From Bosea sp. BIWAKO-01 (GTDB lineage Bacteria > Pseudomonadota > Alphaproteobacteria > Rhizobiales > Beijerinckiaceae), in contig NZ_BCQA01000001.1 in the NCBI RefSeq assembly GCF_001748145.1, positions 4,924,501 to 4,988,500 on the forward strand: DNA of 64,000 bases. Reading direction: 5' to 3'. Shown here one piece after another: positions 42,295 through 51,189 of the stretch; the first letter of the stretch is position 1; each line of letters starts with the position of its first letter. The notes beneath the pieces were generated by a model that saw only the letters and a list, made by a program, of their open reading frames with translations, ran no database searches and had not been told where the DNA came from. A program made the position numbers and the translations under genes.

Positions 42295-42699
42295 ATGATT
42301 GGTCGCCTCAACCATGTCGCCATCGCCGTAAAGGACCTTGCGGCCTCGAGCGCGCTCTACCGCGATACGCTCGGCGCGCGCGTCTCTCAGCCGCTGCCGC
42401 AGCCTGATCACGGCGTCACTGTCGTCTTCGTCGAGCTGCCCAACACCAAGATCGAGTTGCTCGAGCCTCTCGGGACCGATTCACCTATCGCGAAATTTCT
42501 CGAGCGGAATGCCGATGGTGGCATTCATCACATCTGCTACGAGGTCGACGACATCCTGGCTGCACGGGACCGGCTGAAGGCAACGGGCGCGCGCGTGCTC
42601 GGCTCCGGCGAACCGCGCATCGGTGCCCATGGCAAGCCTGTCCTGTTCCTGCACCCGAAGGATTTCTGCGGCACGCTCGTCGAACTGGAACAGGCCTGA
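42295..42699 (+). CDS. mce: Methylmalonyl-CoA epimerase
   Basis: The epimerase interconverts (S)- and (R)-methylmalonyl-CoA in the propionyl-CoA to succinyl-CoA pathway. The 134-residue protein has the vicinal-oxygen-chelate fold: metal ligands His7 (LNHVAIAV), the His pair at 78-79 (GIHHICYEV) and Glu130 (TLVELEQA), with PNTKIELLEPLG conserved. Its place after birA-rnj is common in the order. It is separated from rnj by the hairpin above. Confidence 0.95.
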   Translation: MIGRLNHVAIAVKDLAASSALYRDTLGARVSQPLPQPDHGVTVVFVELPNTKIELLEPLGTDSPIAKFLERNADGGIHHICYEVDDILAARDRLKATGARVLGSGEPRIGAHGKPVLFLHPKDFCGTLVELEQA

Positions 42700-42733
42700 G
42701 ATTCGGCGGCGCGATACAAGCGGGAGACGATTG

Positions 42734-43108
42734 ATGATCGAGTTCTTCGGGGAGCCCGAAGCGGGCTCGCCACGCCCGTTCAGCGCGGCGACGCGGGCAG
42801 CGGGGCTGATCTTTGTCTCCGGACATTCGGCTCCGCATGATCCTGCGAACGGTGTCCACCGCGGTGAGACGCCGGCCGATGAGGTCCGCAATGCGCTGGG
42901 GCGGATCAGCGAGATTCTGACGGAGGCCGGCAGTAGCCTCGACCGCGTCGTGCAGATGACGATGCTGATCACCGACCCATCCGACTACGTTGCCTGCAAT
43001 GCTGAATATGTGAAGCATTTCCCCGGCGGCCTGCCGGCGCGCCATACCGCGCGCTTCGGCGTGCCCACGGAAGCGCGCGTCGCGTTCTCCTGCGTCGCCT
43101 TGGCCTGA
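42734..43108 (+). CDS. RidA/YjgF-family protein
   Basis: The 124-residue protein has the RidA fold signature: LIFVSGHSAPHDP at the N-terminus, DRVVQMTMLITDPSDYVACNAEYVKHF, then ARHTARFGVPTEARVAFSCVALA. RidA proteins hydrolyse reactive enamine/imine intermediates. The Arg of the last segment (EARVAFSCVAL) aligns with the catalytic Arg of true RidA, and the usual VEI is replaced by VAF. The substrate is unknown. ATG 42734 begins MIEFFGEPEAG. It lies between mce and the DUF1467 gene, where relatives usually have no such gene. Confidence 0.85.
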   Translation: MIEFFGEPEAGSPRPFSAATRAAGLIFVSGHSAPHDPANGVHRGETPADEVRNALGRISEILTEAGSSLDRVVQMTMLITDPSDYVACNAEYVKHFPGGLPARHTARFGVPTEARVAFSCVALA

Positions 43109-43213
43109 TAGGCTTTCGCGTTGATTGCGAGGGGCTGCGGCAGCGAGGAACCTTGCCGCAATCCCGCTGGCTTGCCATGAGATGACCGCCTCCGCCCGAG
43201 AAAGGATCAGGCC

Positions 43214-43444
43214 ATGACCATTGCTGGCGGTCTCGCCGTTTATTTCGTGATCTGGTGGACAGTTCTGTTCGTGACCCTGCCGTTCGGGGTCCGCAGTCAG
43301 GCGGAGGACGGGGAGGTCGTTCAGGGGACCGAGCCGGGCGCCCCCGTGCTTCCGGGCCTCGCCAAGAAGGCGCTGATCACAACGATCCTGGCCGGAATCA
43401 TCTTCGTGTTCGTGTGGTATATCTGGTCGGCCTACGATCTTTGA
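43214..43444 (+). CDS. DUF1467 small membrane protein
   Basis: This 76-residue protein has two hydrophobic helices (about residues 5-24 and 52-72) around a polar loop. The pattern VYFVIWWTVLFVTLPFGVRSQ, then PGAPVLPGLAKKALITTILAGI, is that of the DUF1467 family, common after mce in Hyphomicrobiales. Function is unknown. Confidence 0.9.
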   Translation: MTIAGGLAVYFVIWWTVLFVTLPFGVRSQAEDGEVVQGTEPGAPVLPGLAKKALITTILAGIIFVFVWYIWSAYDL

Positions 43445-43465
43445 TCGGCAGTGGACGGTAACGCC

Positions 43466-43497
43466 AAAAAACAAAGGGCAAGGCCGAAGCCTTGCCC
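43466..43497 (-). terminator. Strong terminator read on the minus strand
   Basis: GGGCAAGGC / GCCTTGCCC (43476-43484, 43489-43497) form a perfect 9-bp stem. On the minus strand the loop is UUCG closed by C-G, and TTTGTTTTTT follows at once, an ideal intrinsic terminator. Read on the plus strand, the T-run is nine bases away, so it may also stop the DUF1467 transcript weakly. Confidence 0.75.
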
Positions 43498-43640
43498 TGG
43501 AGTCTGTTTTTTCCGCAGTAACGGCGCACATCTGGTTGCGTGCGACTCATATACTAGGCGGGCGTTTGTTCCTCCCGAGACCTGGTCCGCGGCGCTCAAG
43601 GTTTCCCCGAGCGAGCCCAGCGCCAGATGAGTATCCGATT
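43466..43640 (-). ncRNA. Candidate small RNA ending at a UUCG terminator
   Basis: The 382-bp gap between the DUF1467 and cyclophilin genes has no protein gene. On the minus strand a transcript ending at the terminator above would contain the 7-bp closing pair CATCTGG / CCAGATG (43629-43623 with 43535-43529). It also has an inner hairpin CGCTC-GG-GG-AAA-CC-TT-GAGCG. A loose promoter (GTGACA ... GATACT) lies just upstream. Size about 160-175 bases. A 6S-like RNA was considered but not established. The rest of the gap (43641-43826) holds the cyclophilin promoter region. Confidence 0.4.
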
Positions 43641-43826
43641 GTGACATGGCTGTCACCCATTTAGGCAGCGCTAGCCTGATCTTTTTGCAAGTTAAATGAA
43701 GTTTGCTCTTGTGCAGTGCAACATGCTCCAGATCTGGCGGCTCAACGCCTTGTTCCGGTCAAAGGATGCCGTTACGACGCCGGTGATCATCGGCCGGATC
43801 CTCCGGCAACGACGGAGATGCTTCAC

Positions 43827-44378
43827 ATGCTGCGCAGTTCTCTCGCCATTCTCGCCCTTGCTGCGTCGCTCGGCTGTGCTCAGGCGCAAGCGCCGGCCTC
43901 CGATCCCAACAATACGGTCGTGCTCGAGACCAAGGACGGCAACATCACGATTCGCCTTCGTCCCGATCTGGCGCCCAAGCATGTCGAGCAGATCAAGGCG
44001 CTGACCAAGCGCGGCTTCTATGATGGTATCGTCTTCCATCGCGTCATCGACGGCTTCATGGCTCAGACCGGCGACCCCACCGGCACCGGCACGGGCAAGT
44101 CCGACCTGCCGAATCTCCCGGCTGAATTCACCCCCACGCCCTACAAAGTCGGTTCGGTCGGCATGGCGCGTTCCGCCTCGCCCGATTCCGCCAATTCCCA
44201 GTTCTTCATCTGCTATGAAGGCTGCGGTTCGCTGACCGGGCAGTACACGCTGTTCGGCGAGGTGGTGTCGGGCATGGATGTGGCGCGCAAGATCAAGAAG
44301 GGCAGCTCGACCAATAACGGCCAGGTCAGCGGCCCCGACAAGATCGTGCGCATGCGTCTTCAGTCCGACGCGAAATAG
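43827..44378 (+). CDS. Periplasmic peptidyl-prolyl isomerase (cyclophilin)
   Basis: From ATG 43827 the protein has 183 residues: a signal peptide (MLRSSLAILALAASLGCAQAQA, possibly with a lipobox-like Cys) and a cyclophilin domain. Core motifs are GFYDGIVFHRVIDGFMAQTGDPTGTGTG and SANSQFFICYEG. It speeds cis-trans isomerisation of proline bonds in exported proteins. ATG 43827 is preferred over ATG 43818 because GGAG lies nine bases upstream. It heads a group with a secreted proline-repeat protein and a cytosolic cyclophilin. Confidence 0.93.
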   Translation: MLRSSLAILALAASLGCAQAQAPASDPNNTVVLETKDGNITIRLRPDLAPKHVEQIKALTKRGFYDGIVFHRVIDGFMAQTGDPTGTGTGKSDLPNLPAEFTPTPYKVGSVGMARSASPDSANSQFFICYEGCGSLTGQYTLFGEVVSGMDVARKIKKGSSTNNGQVSGPDKIVRMRLQSDAK

Positions 44379-44396
44379 CACGGAGTGGCTACCTGC

Positions 44397-45026
44397 ATGT
44401 CGCGTGTCCTGCCCCTGTTCGTCGCCGGCTTGTCGATCGTCATGGTCGGCGCTGGCGCGGCACAGGACACACGCGACCTGGGATTGCCACCGCCCTCCGG
44501 CTCGCAGAACCCGGTTCTGCCTCCGCCGTCCGGCTCGCAGAATCCCGTGCTGCCCCCACCCACGGGGCAGCGCTACCTGCCGGGGATCGGCGGGCCGTTT
44601 GGGGAACACGCGCCACGCCGCGCTATTCCAAACCTGCCGCCTCCTGTCGATTCGGGGCTGAGCGGATCGATCTCGCCAGTGACGCGGAGCTTTGAAGGCG
44701 ACGCCGTCGATCGCGTCTCGGAGCTCGGCCCAGCGTTTCGACGCTGCTGGAATCCGCCTGCGATGACCGGCTCCAGCGACAGCGCGATGGCGACTGTCCG
44801 CTTCAGCCTGCGGCGCGACGGCACCATCTTTGGCCAGCCGCGCGTCACCTGGGAAACACGCCGCACCGACCCCGACCTGCGGGAACGGTTCACCGCCTCC
44901 GTGATCGACGCCATCCGAAACTGCGCGCCTGTGAGGTTGTCGCCGCGCTTCGGAGCGAGTATCGCGGGGCGACCCTTCACCATTCGCTTCCACGGCCGTG
45001 CGCCGTCCAATGAAAGGCCGATCTGA
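44397..45026 (+). CDS. Secreted protein with 11-residue proline repeats and TonB-C-like domain
   Basis: This 209-residue protein has a signal peptide (MSRVLPLFVAGLSIVMVGAGA). Two tandem copies of LPPPSGSQNPV (residues 30-40 and 41-51) and a partial third (LPPPTGQ) follow. A C-terminal domain (about 95-205) carries ATVRFSLRRDGTIFGQPRVTW and a helix ending IRNCAPVRL. That pattern recalls the TonB/TolA C-terminal fold, with cysteines at RRCWNPP and RNCAP. Function unknown; periplasmic. It sits between two cyclophilin genes, 18 bp after one and overlapping the other by one base. Confidence 0.8.
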   Translation: MSRVLPLFVAGLSIVMVGAGAAQDTRDLGLPPPSGSQNPVLPPPSGSQNPVLPPPTGQRYLPGIGGPFGEHAPRRAIPNLPPPVDSGLSGSISPVTRSFEGDAVDRVSELGPAFRRCWNPPAMTGSSDSAMATVRFSLRRDGTIFGQPRVTWETRRTDPDLRERFTASVIDAIRNCAPVRLSPRFGASIAGRPFTIRFHGRAPSNERPI

Positions 45027-45496
45027 TGTCGCTCGATCCCGAGAACACCCTCGTCATGGAAACCACCAAGGGCCGCGTTGTCATCAAGCTGCGCCCGGAC
45101 CTCGCCCCTGCCCATGTCGAGCGCCTGAAGACGTTGGCGCGCCAGGGCTTCTATGACGGCATCGTCTTCCACCGCGTCATCGACGGCTTCATGGCGCAGG
45201 TCGGCTGCCCGCATGGCACCGGCACCGGTGGCTCCGACCTGCCGGACCTGAAGGCCGAGTTCAACGCCGAGCCGCATGTTCGGGGGATCTGCTCGATGGC
45301 CCGTTCGCAGAACCCGAACTCGGCCAACAGCCAGTTCTTCATCGTCTTCGATGACGCCCGTTTCCTCGACAAGCAGTACACGGTCTGGGGCCAGGTTGTT
45401 GAAGGCATGGAGAATGTCGACAACATCAAGCGCGGCGAGCCGGTGCGTGACCCGGACTCCATCGTCTCGATGAAGGTCATGGCTGACGCGGCCTGA
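45026..45496 (+). CDS. ppiB: Cytosolic peptidyl-prolyl isomerase (cyclophilin)
   Basis: This 156-residue cyclophilin has no signal peptide. Core motifs GFYDGIVFHRVIDGFMAQVGCPHGTGTGG, SMARSQNPNSANSQFFIVFDD and QYTVWGQVVEGME are complete, including the catalytic Arg in FHRVI. It resembles the exported cyclophilin two genes upstream so closely that the pair probably arose by duplication. Its start overlaps the previous stop (TGATG), and queA follows. Confidence 0.95.
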   Translation: MSLDPENTLVMETTKGRVVIKLRPDLAPAHVERLKTLARQGFYDGIVFHRVIDGFMAQVGCPHGTGTGGSDLPDLKAEFNAEPHVRGICSMARSQNPNSANSQFFIVFDDARFLDKQYTVWGQVVEGMENVDNIKRGEPVRDPDSIVSMKVMADAA

Positions 45497-45509
45497 TATC
45501 GCCACGGGC

Positions 45510-45600
45510 CCCGTTCAAACGGGGTCTGAGTTCAGATGAGCCCTCATCCCGGTAGCGCCGTAGGCGCGTCCCAATGGATGGGGGCTCAACTTGTTTTGGT
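45510..45600 (+). other. Nested hairpins between ppiB and queA
   Basis: First comes a short hairpin CCCCGT-TCAA-ACGGGG at 45510-45523. Then a 13-bp stem TGAGCCCTCATCC / GGATGGGGGCTCA (45537-45549, 45576-45588; one G-U pair) encloses a small hairpin GCGCC-GTA-GGCGC (45555-45567). It is followed by AACTTGTTTTGG. This may be a terminator after ppiB, a leader of queA, or a dispersed repeat. Confidence 0.45.
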
Positions 45601-45627
45601 TCGCGGTTTTGTGAGGCGGATTCGATC

Positions 45628-46734
45628 GTGGATGTCGAGCTTTTCGACTTCGACCTGCCGGAAGAACGCATCGCGCTGAGGCCCGTCAGCCCGCGGGATG
45701 CTGCGCGGATGCTCGTGGTGCGGCCGGATGCAGCCGAACCATTCGAGGATCGCGGCGTTCGCGACCTGGCCAGCCTACTTCAACCCGGCGACGCGCTCGT
45801 CCTCAACGATACGCGCGTGATCCCGTCCCGCCTCTACGGCCGGCGCGTCAGGGGAGAGGCCTCGGCGCGCGTCGAGATCATGCTGCACAAGCGCGAAGCG
45901 TCCGACCGATGGCTCGCGTTTGCCAGGCCGGCCAAGAAGCTGGCCCTCGGCGAGACGGTGGTGTTCGGTTCGGACGCGGCATCGAATGCGTGCGAGCTCG
46001 GCGCGCTGCATGCGGAAGTCGTCGGAAAGGGCGAGGGCGGCGAGGTCGAGTTGCGCTTTGCCTGGTCCGGTCCGGTGCTCGATGAAGCGATCGCGCGGCT
46101 GGGTGAGTTGCCGCTCCCGCCCTATATCGCGGGCAAGCGGCCGACCGATCAGGCCGATGCCCACGACTATCAGACGATTCACGCCCGTACGGATGGAGCC
46201 GTGGCCGCCCCGACTGCCGGTCTCCACTTCACGCCGGAGCTGTTTGCAGCCCTCGACGTGCGCGGCGTTTCCCGCCATTTCGTGACGCTTCATGTCGGCG
46301 CGGGCACGTTCCTCCCGGTCAAGGCCGAGGATACGCGCGAACACCGCATGCATGCCGAATGGGGTAGCGTGAGCACTGAGACCGCAGCAGCGCTGAATCA
46401 GGTCAAGGCAAGGGGAGGCCGCATCGTTGCCATTGGGACCACCGCCCTGCGGCTACTTGAGAGCGCGACCGGCGAAAACGGGGTCGTCGCGCCATTCTCC
46501 GGTGATACGGCCATCTTCATCACGCCGGGCTATCGCTTCCGGGCCGTCGATATCCTGATGACGAACTTTCACCTGCCGCGCTCGACACTGTTCATGCTGG
46601 TCTCGGCCTTCTGCGGGCTCGACCTCATGAAACGGGCCTATGCCCATGCGATCGCGGAGAAATACCGGTTCTATTCCTATGGTGACGGCAGTTTGCTGTT
46701 CAGGGCTGAACCCGCCACGCCACGCCACGCTTGA
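45628..46734 (+). CDS. queA: S-adenosylmethionine:tRNA ribosyltransferase-isomerase
   Basis: QueA transfers and rearranges the ribosyl part of S-adenosylmethionine onto preQ1-tRNA to give epoxyqueuosine. The 368-residue protein has [17 protein letters not shown] at the start, [58 protein letters not shown], and [22 protein letters not shown] 45628 is chosen because the family begins here; an upstream ATG adds a non-conserved leader. It acts directly after Tgt; queF and tgt lie 37-42 kb away. Confidence 0.97.
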   Translation: MDVELFDFDLPEERIALRPVSPRDAARMLVVRPDAAEPFEDRGVRDLASLLQPGDALVLNDTRVIPSRLYGRRVRGEASARVEIMLHKREASDRWLAFARPAKKLALGETVVFGSDAASNACELGALHAEVVGKGEGGEVELRFAWSGPVLDEAIARLGELPLPPYIAGKRPTDQADAHDYQTIHARTDGAVAAPTAGLHFTPELFAALDVRGVSRHFVTLHVGAGTFLPVKAEDTREHRMHAEWGSVSTETAAALNQVKARGGRIVAIGTTALRLLESATGENGVVAPFSGDTAIFITPGYRFRAVDILMTNFHLPRSTLFMLVSAFCGLDLMKRAYAHAIAEKYRFYSYGDGSLLFRAEPATPRHA

Positions 46735-46796
46735 TCCGGCTCGCAATCGGCCAGCGAAAATGCTACCCGGCAGGGTGAAGAGGATTGTGACACCCT

Positions 46797-47459
46797 ATGG
46801 CCGATATTTTTCGTGAGATCGACGAGGAGGTCCGGCGCGACAAGGCGGCGGCGCTCTGGAAGAAATATGGCAACCTGCTCATCGGCTTGGCCGTGGCTGC
46901 TGTCGTGGCCGTCGCGGCCTGGCAGGTCTGGCTGTATCGCGAGCAGCAGGCTTCGCAGGCTGTGGGCGCGCGGCTGGAAGAGGCGCTGAGGGCTTCGCGC
47001 GACAATCGCGGCGCCGAGGCGGAGTCGATCCTCGTTGACCTTGCGGCCAGCGCGCCGGCGGGATACCGCCAGATCGCGCGGTTCCGCCTGGCTGCCGAAA
47101 CCGGCAAGCGCGACGCTGCCGCGGGCGCGACGGCCTTCGACGCGCTGGCGAATGACAGCTCTCTCGATCAGCTCTATCGCGATCTTGCCCGACTTCGTGC
47201 CGGTATGCTGCGCGTCGATCTTGCGCCCTATACCGAGACCCGCGCCGCGCTTGAGCCGCTCGCGTCTCCGCAGGGCGTCTGGCGCCATTCGGCCCGTGAG
47301 TTTCTCGGCATTGCCGCTCTCAAGGCCAATCTGTTCGAGGATGCCGGCCGCTGGTTCGATGCCATCGTGACCGACCCGCAATCGCCGCAAGTGCTGCGTC
47401 AGCGTACCGATCTTTATCTTGCGCTGGTGCGCGGCGGCGCCGTCGAAACCAAGAATTGA
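46797..47459 (+). CDS. Membrane-anchored TPR protein (YfgM-like)
   Basis: This 220-residue protein has a short cytosolic start (MADIFREIDEEVRRDKAAALWKKYG), one helix at about 26-47 (LLIGLAVAAVVAVAAWQVWL) and a periplasmic part of helical repeats (for example VWRHSAREFLGIAALKANLFEDAGRWF). This is the layout of YfgM, which works with the SecYEG translocon and periplasmic chaperones in E. coli. The der GTPase gene follows, as in E. coli and many proteobacteria. Confidence 0.85.
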   Translation: MADIFREIDEEVRRDKAAALWKKYGNLLIGLAVAAVVAVAAWQVWLYREQQASQAVGARLEEALRASRDNRGAEAESILVDLAASAPAGYRQIARFRLAAETGKRDAAAGATAFDALANDSSLDQLYRDLARLRAGMLRVDLAPYTETRAALEPLASPQGVWRHSAREFLGIAALKANLFEDAGRWFDAIVTDPQSPQVLRQRTDLYLALVRGGAVETKN

Positions 47460-47504
47460 CCCGACGCGCCGAACCCGGCGCGTAACAGGACGAATTTGAA
47501 CACC

Positions 47505-48896
47505 ATGACCGCGACCGTCGCCATCATCGGCCGGCCGAATGTCGGCAAATCGACGCTCTTCAACCGGCTCGTGGGCAAGAAGCTCGCTCTGGTCGATGAC
47601 CGGCCGGGTGTGACCCGCGACCGGCGCGAAGGTGATGCCTCGCTTGGCCATCTGCGCTTCCGCATCATCGATACCGCTGGCCTCGAGGAGGCCGACAAGG
47701 ACTCGCTCGCGGGCCGCATGCGCGCTCAGACAGAGACCGCGATCGCCCAGGCCGACGTGATCCTTTTCATGATCGACGCGCGACTTGGTCTGACGCCTAT
47801 GGACCAGCCCTTCGCGGATCTGGTCCGTCGTTCAGGAAAGCCCGTGATCCTGCTCGCCAACAAGGCGGAAGGGAACAAGGGCAAGGACGGCACTTTCGAG
47901 GCTTATGCGCTCGGCCTCGGCGACCCCGTTCCGTTCTCGGCCGAACATGGCGAAGGCACCGCGGATCTGCTCGAAGCGCTCGTGCCCTTCATTGCTGACG
48001 AGCCCGAGGAAGACGAGGACGATCAGGCCTGGGCCGAAGCCCCGGCCGCCGATTTCGACGAAGAGAGCGACCCCAACAAGCCGCTGCGCGTCACCATCAT
48101 CGGCCGCCCCAATGCCGGCAAGTCGACCCTGGTCAACCGGATGATTGGCGAGGATCGTCTTCTGACAGGTCCGGAAGCCGGTATCACCCGGGACACCATC
48201 TCGGTCGACTGGGAGTGGCGCAGCCGCCCAGTCAAGCTGTTCGACACGGCCGGCATGCGCAAGCGCGCCCGCATCGAGGAGAAGCTCGAAAAGCTCTCGG
48301 TCGCCGATGCGCTTCGGGCCATTCGGTTCGCCGAAGTCGTCGTCGTCCTGCTCGATTCGACCATTCCGTTCGAGAAGCAGGACCTTACGCTGGTCGACTT
48401 GACCGAGCGCGAAGGCCGATCGGTCGTCATCGGCCTGAACAAATGGGATCTCGTTGCCGACAAGCAGGGCCTGCTGGCCGAGCTCAAGGAGAAGGCGAAC
48501 CATTTGCTGGCACAGGTGCGCGGCGTGCAGATCGTTCCGCTGTCAGGCCTGGCCGGCGAGGGCATCGACCGCCTGATGCAGGCGGTTTTCGCCAGCTATG
48601 ACGTCTGGAACCGCCGCGTCTCTACGGCGCGGATCAACCGCTGGCTCGAAGGCGTGCTTTCGGCTCATCCGCCTCCGGCCGTCGCCGGGCGCCGCATCAA
48701 GATTCGCTACATGACACAGGCCAAGGCGCGTCCGCCAACGTTCGCGCTGTTCGGCAACCAGCTCGACCATTTGCCGGTGTCCTATACGCGCTATCTCGTC
48801 AACAATCTGCGCGAGGCATTCGAGCTGCCGGGTACGCCGATCCGGTTGCATACGCGCGGCGGCGACAACCCCTACGATCGAAACAAGCGCAAGTGA
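47505..48896 (+). CDS. der: Ribosome-biogenesis GTPase Der (EngA)
   Basis: Der assembles the 50S subunit and has two GTPase domains in tandem. G1 motifs are GRPNVGKST near the N-terminus and GRPNAGKST near residue 200; DTAGLEE and DTAGMRK are the two G3 motifs; NKAE and NKWD the G4. The linker is acidic ([10 protein letters not shown]). A KH-like domain ([23 protein letters not shown]) ends the protein. ATG 47505 gives 463 residues; a TTG at 47496 with AGGA five bases upstream is an alternative start. It overlaps the next gene by four bases. Confidence 0.97.
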   Translation: MTATVAIIGRPNVGKSTLFNRLVGKKLALVDDRPGVTRDRREGDASLGHLRFRIIDTAGLEEADKDSLAGRMRAQTETAIAQADVILFMIDARLGLTPMDQPFADLVRRSGKPVILLANKAEGNKGKDGTFEAYALGLGDPVPFSAEHGEGTADLLEALVPFIADEPEEDEDDQAWAEAPAADFDEESDPNKPLRVTIIGRPNAGKSTLVNRMIGEDRLLTGPEAGITRDTISVDWEWRSRPVKLFDTAGMRKRARIEEKLEKLSVADALRAIRFAEVVVVLLDSTIPFEKQDLTLVDLTEREGRSVVIGLNKWDLVADKQGLLAELKEKANHLLAQVRGVQIVPLSGLAGEGIDRLMQAVFASYDVWNRRVSTARINRWLEGVLSAHPPPAVAGRRIKIRYMTQAKARPPTFALFGNQLDHLPVSYTRYLVNNLREAFELPGTPIRLHTRGGDNPYDRNKRK

Positions 48897-49990
48897 AAGT
48901 CACGGTCGTCGGCGCGGGCATTGGCGGCCTCGCCACGGCCTGGTCCCTCAGCGGGCGTGGCCATGAGGTAACGCTGCTCGAGCAGGCGCCGGTGATTCCC
49001 AATCCCTACGCCGCCTCGGGCGACCAGCATCGCATCATCCGTCGCGCCTATGGCAGTGCCGACGGTTATGCCCGCACCATCCCGGAAGCCTTCGCGGCAT
49101 GGGATGAGATGTGGGTTGATCTTGGCCGGTCCCACCTCGCCAATTGCGGCGTTCTCGGCGTGTCCCTGCTGGAGGGCGACGAGGGCGAACAGTATCGCGA
49201 AGGGCTCGACCGGACAGCGGCGCCCTATACGCTGCATAAGCCAGCCGAGGCGGCGATTCGCTGGCCCTTTCTCGATGCGGCAACCCTGCGCTACGCCTAT
49301 TTCAGCGCCGATGGCGGCGCGCTTTTCCCGGCGCGGATTACGGCGGACCTGCTGAGGCTGCTGGCGGAACGCGGCGTTGCGATTCGGGCGGGCACACGCG
49401 TTTCTTCCGTCGAGGCGAATGCTGGCCTCGTCATCCTTGAAGATGGGACCCGGATTGCGTCCGACCAGATCGTGGTGACGGCTGGAGCATGGGTGCTGCG
49501 CCTGTTCCCGGAGCTCGGCGATGCCCTGAAGACCTACCGCACAGCCGTTGTCTATCTCGACCCGCCCGTGGATCTTCGCGACGCCTGGCAGCGCGCACCC
49601 GCCATGGTCAGTGTCGGCGGTGACAACCACGGCTATATTCTGCCGCCGGTGGACGGAACCGAGCTGAAGTTGGGCGCGGGAATCCATCGCCGCCCGAAAG
49701 AGCCCGACGAGGAGCGCGAGCCTCGTCCCGGGGAAGGCGAGCAGATCCGGGACTATTTCGCCCCGCCGCTGGCCCGGCTCAACGAGTATCGCGTCAAGCG
49801 GACCGCGACCTGCGCCTATACTTTCACTGGGGATGGCACGTTCCTCGCCCGCCGGATCGGCAAGGCGCTCGTGGTCTCCGCCTGTTCGGGGCACGGCTAC
49901 AAGTTTGGCGCCGCGGTCGGTCGGCGTGTCGCGACTGCTCTGGAGAGCGGAGACGACGCCGGATTGTTTCGCTGGCTACGAGCGGAATAG
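48893..49990 (+). CDS. FAD-dependent oxidoreductase, sarcosine-oxidase/DAO type
   Basis: The 365-residue protein has an N-terminal Rossmann motif [29 protein letters not shown] with the terminal Glu for FAD ribose. The segment [13 protein letters not shown] and the C-terminal [15 protein letters not shown] resemble monomeric sarcosine oxidase and N-methyltryptophan oxidase, in which FAD is bound covalently through a Cys near the C-terminus (Cys of [11 protein letters not shown]). An amine or N-methyl amino-acid substrate is inferred. GTG start overlaps the der stop (GTGA), so it is translationally coupled. Confidence 0.88.
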   Translation: MKVTVVGAGIGGLATAWSLSGRGHEVTLLEQAPVIPNPYAASGDQHRIIRRAYGSADGYARTIPEAFAAWDEMWVDLGRSHLANCGVLGVSLLEGDEGEQYREGLDRTAAPYTLHKPAEAAIRWPFLDAATLRYAYFSADGGALFPARITADLLRLLAERGVAIRAGTRVSSVEANAGLVILEDGTRIASDQIVVTAGAWVLRLFPELGDALKTYRTAVVYLDPPVDLRDAWQRAPAMVSVGGDNHGYILPPVDGTELKLGAGIHRRPKEPDEEREPRPGEGEQIRDYFAPPLARLNEYRVKRTATCAYTFTGDGTFLARRIGKALVVSACSGHGYKFGAAVGRRVATALESGDDAGLFRWLRAE

Positions 49991-49995
49991 GCGAA

Positions 49996-50421
49996 ATGGA
50001 AGGGCGGATGCTCGAGACGGTCAGCGCCCTGTTCGTCAACCCGGAGAGCAAGGTCCTGCTCGGTTTACGAGCGTCCTGGAAGCGGGCATGGGCCGATCAC
50101 TGGGACGCGATAGGTGGCAGGGTCGAAGCAGGTGAGAGCCTGCAGGAGGCACTTCTGCGCGAATGTCGTGAGGAGGTCGGCCTCCATCCCGAGCGCTATC
50201 AGCTGGTGCTGTCGGAGCCGGAGCGCTTTCCGGAGCGAAATGGCGAGGCATTGCACCACATCTACGTCGTGCATGCCTGGGAGGGTGGGGAGGCAGCCAA
50301 TCTCTGCGACGAGCATGTCGAGATACGCTGGTTTGCGCTCGACGAGATGGCGGCGCTGCCAAACCTGACCATCCCTGATCTGATCACGCTCGTGCGGGCG
50401 TCGTCGGACCGCGGAGCGTAA
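49996..50421 (+). CDS. Nudix hydrolase
   Basis: The 141-residue protein has a complete Nudix box, GRVEAGESLQEALLRECREEVGL, matching Gx5Ex7REUxEExGU, with the metal-binding glutamates. Nudix enzymes hydrolyse nucleoside diphosphates linked to another group; the substrate is unknown. It starts five bases after the FAD oxidoreductase and probably shares its transcript. It converges on the SDR gene, with 12 bp between the stops. Confidence 0.93.
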   Translation: MEGRMLETVSALFVNPESKVLLGLRASWKRAWADHWDAIGGRVEAGESLQEALLRECREEVGLHPERYQLVLSEPERFPERNGEALHHIYVVHAWEGGEAANLCDEHVEIRWFALDEMAALPNLTIPDLITLVRASSDRGA

Positions 50422-50433
50422 TCGCCCCGCGAA

Positions 50434-51177
50434 CTAAGCTGGCATCTGCGGGCTCAGCACCTTGCCCTGCGGAAAATCAAAAATCTTGCCCGTCTCTGCC
50501 CAGTCGGGCGAGGCCAGGCGTACGAGATGCGGAGCGAGTTCTTCCGGGGTCTTCAGCGTCAGCGGATCCTCGCCCGGCATCGCTTCCTCACGCATGCGGG
50601 TCCGCAGGGGGCCGGGATTGACGATCATCACCTTGAGCGGGGTTGTCACGGTCTCGGCCGCATAGGTGCGCGCCATGGCCTCGACGGCCGCCTTCGAGAT
50701 CGAGTACGGGCCCCAATAGGCCACGCACTTATGCGCCGCGCCTGACGACATCACGATGACCCGGCCTGCATCCGAGGCCTGCAGCGCCGGCTCGACCGAT
50801 TTGATCAGGCGCCAGTTGGCCGTGACATTGGTCTCGAACACCTTGGCCCATTCCTTCGGCGAGGCATGGGTGAGCGGGGTCAGGGGGCCGAGGATGCCGG
50901 CATTGGCGAGCAGGATGTCGAGTTTGCCCCAACGCTGCAGCAGCGCGGGCCCAAGCTTCTCGATCGCGGCCGCGTCGCTGAGGTCGACAGGGACCAGCGT
51001 CGTGCTGCCGCCGATACCCTGAATCTCGTCATCGAGCTCTTCAAGCGCGCCCGAGGTACGCGCCAGGGCAACGACATGGGCGCCGGCATGGGCAAAGGCG
51101 AGGGCTGCGGCGCGGCCAATACCGCGCGACGCGCCAGTGACGAGCGCGATGCGCCCTGCGAGAGGCTTGGTCATCAT
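50434..51177 (-). CDS. Short-chain dehydrogenase/reductase
   Basis: This 247-residue classical SDR has the cofactor motif TGASRGIG (15-22), NAG (LLANAGILG), and the catalytic Ser (MSSGAAHK), Tyr and Lys (YSISKAAVEAM). It resembles E. coli YciK and relatives. Substrate unknown. It follows purF by 12 bases on the same strand; the cvpA-purF-SDR order is common in Hyphomicrobiales. Either of two adjacent ATGs may start it. Confidence 0.93.
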   Translation of the reverse strand: MMTKPLAGRIALVTGASRGIGRAAALAFAHAGAHVVALARTSGALEELDDEIQGIGGSTTLVPVDLSDAAAIEKLGPALLQRWGKLDILLANAGILGPLTPLTHASPKEWAKVFETNVTANWRLIKSVEPALQASDAGRVIVMSSGAAHKCVAYWGPYSISKAAVEAMARTYAAETVTTPLKVMIVNPGPLRTRMREEAMPGEDPLTLKTPEELAPHLVRLASPDWAETGKIFDFPQGKVLSPQMPA

Positions 51178-51189
51178 GGACTCTTGTGA

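Noticed and set aside
43466..43640. Identification of the minus-strand RNA as 6S RNA or SRP RNA
   Set aside because: The closing stem and bubble are only loosely like 6S. The SRP core (GGAA tetraloop with its AGCAG internal loop) is not present, so no family name is given.
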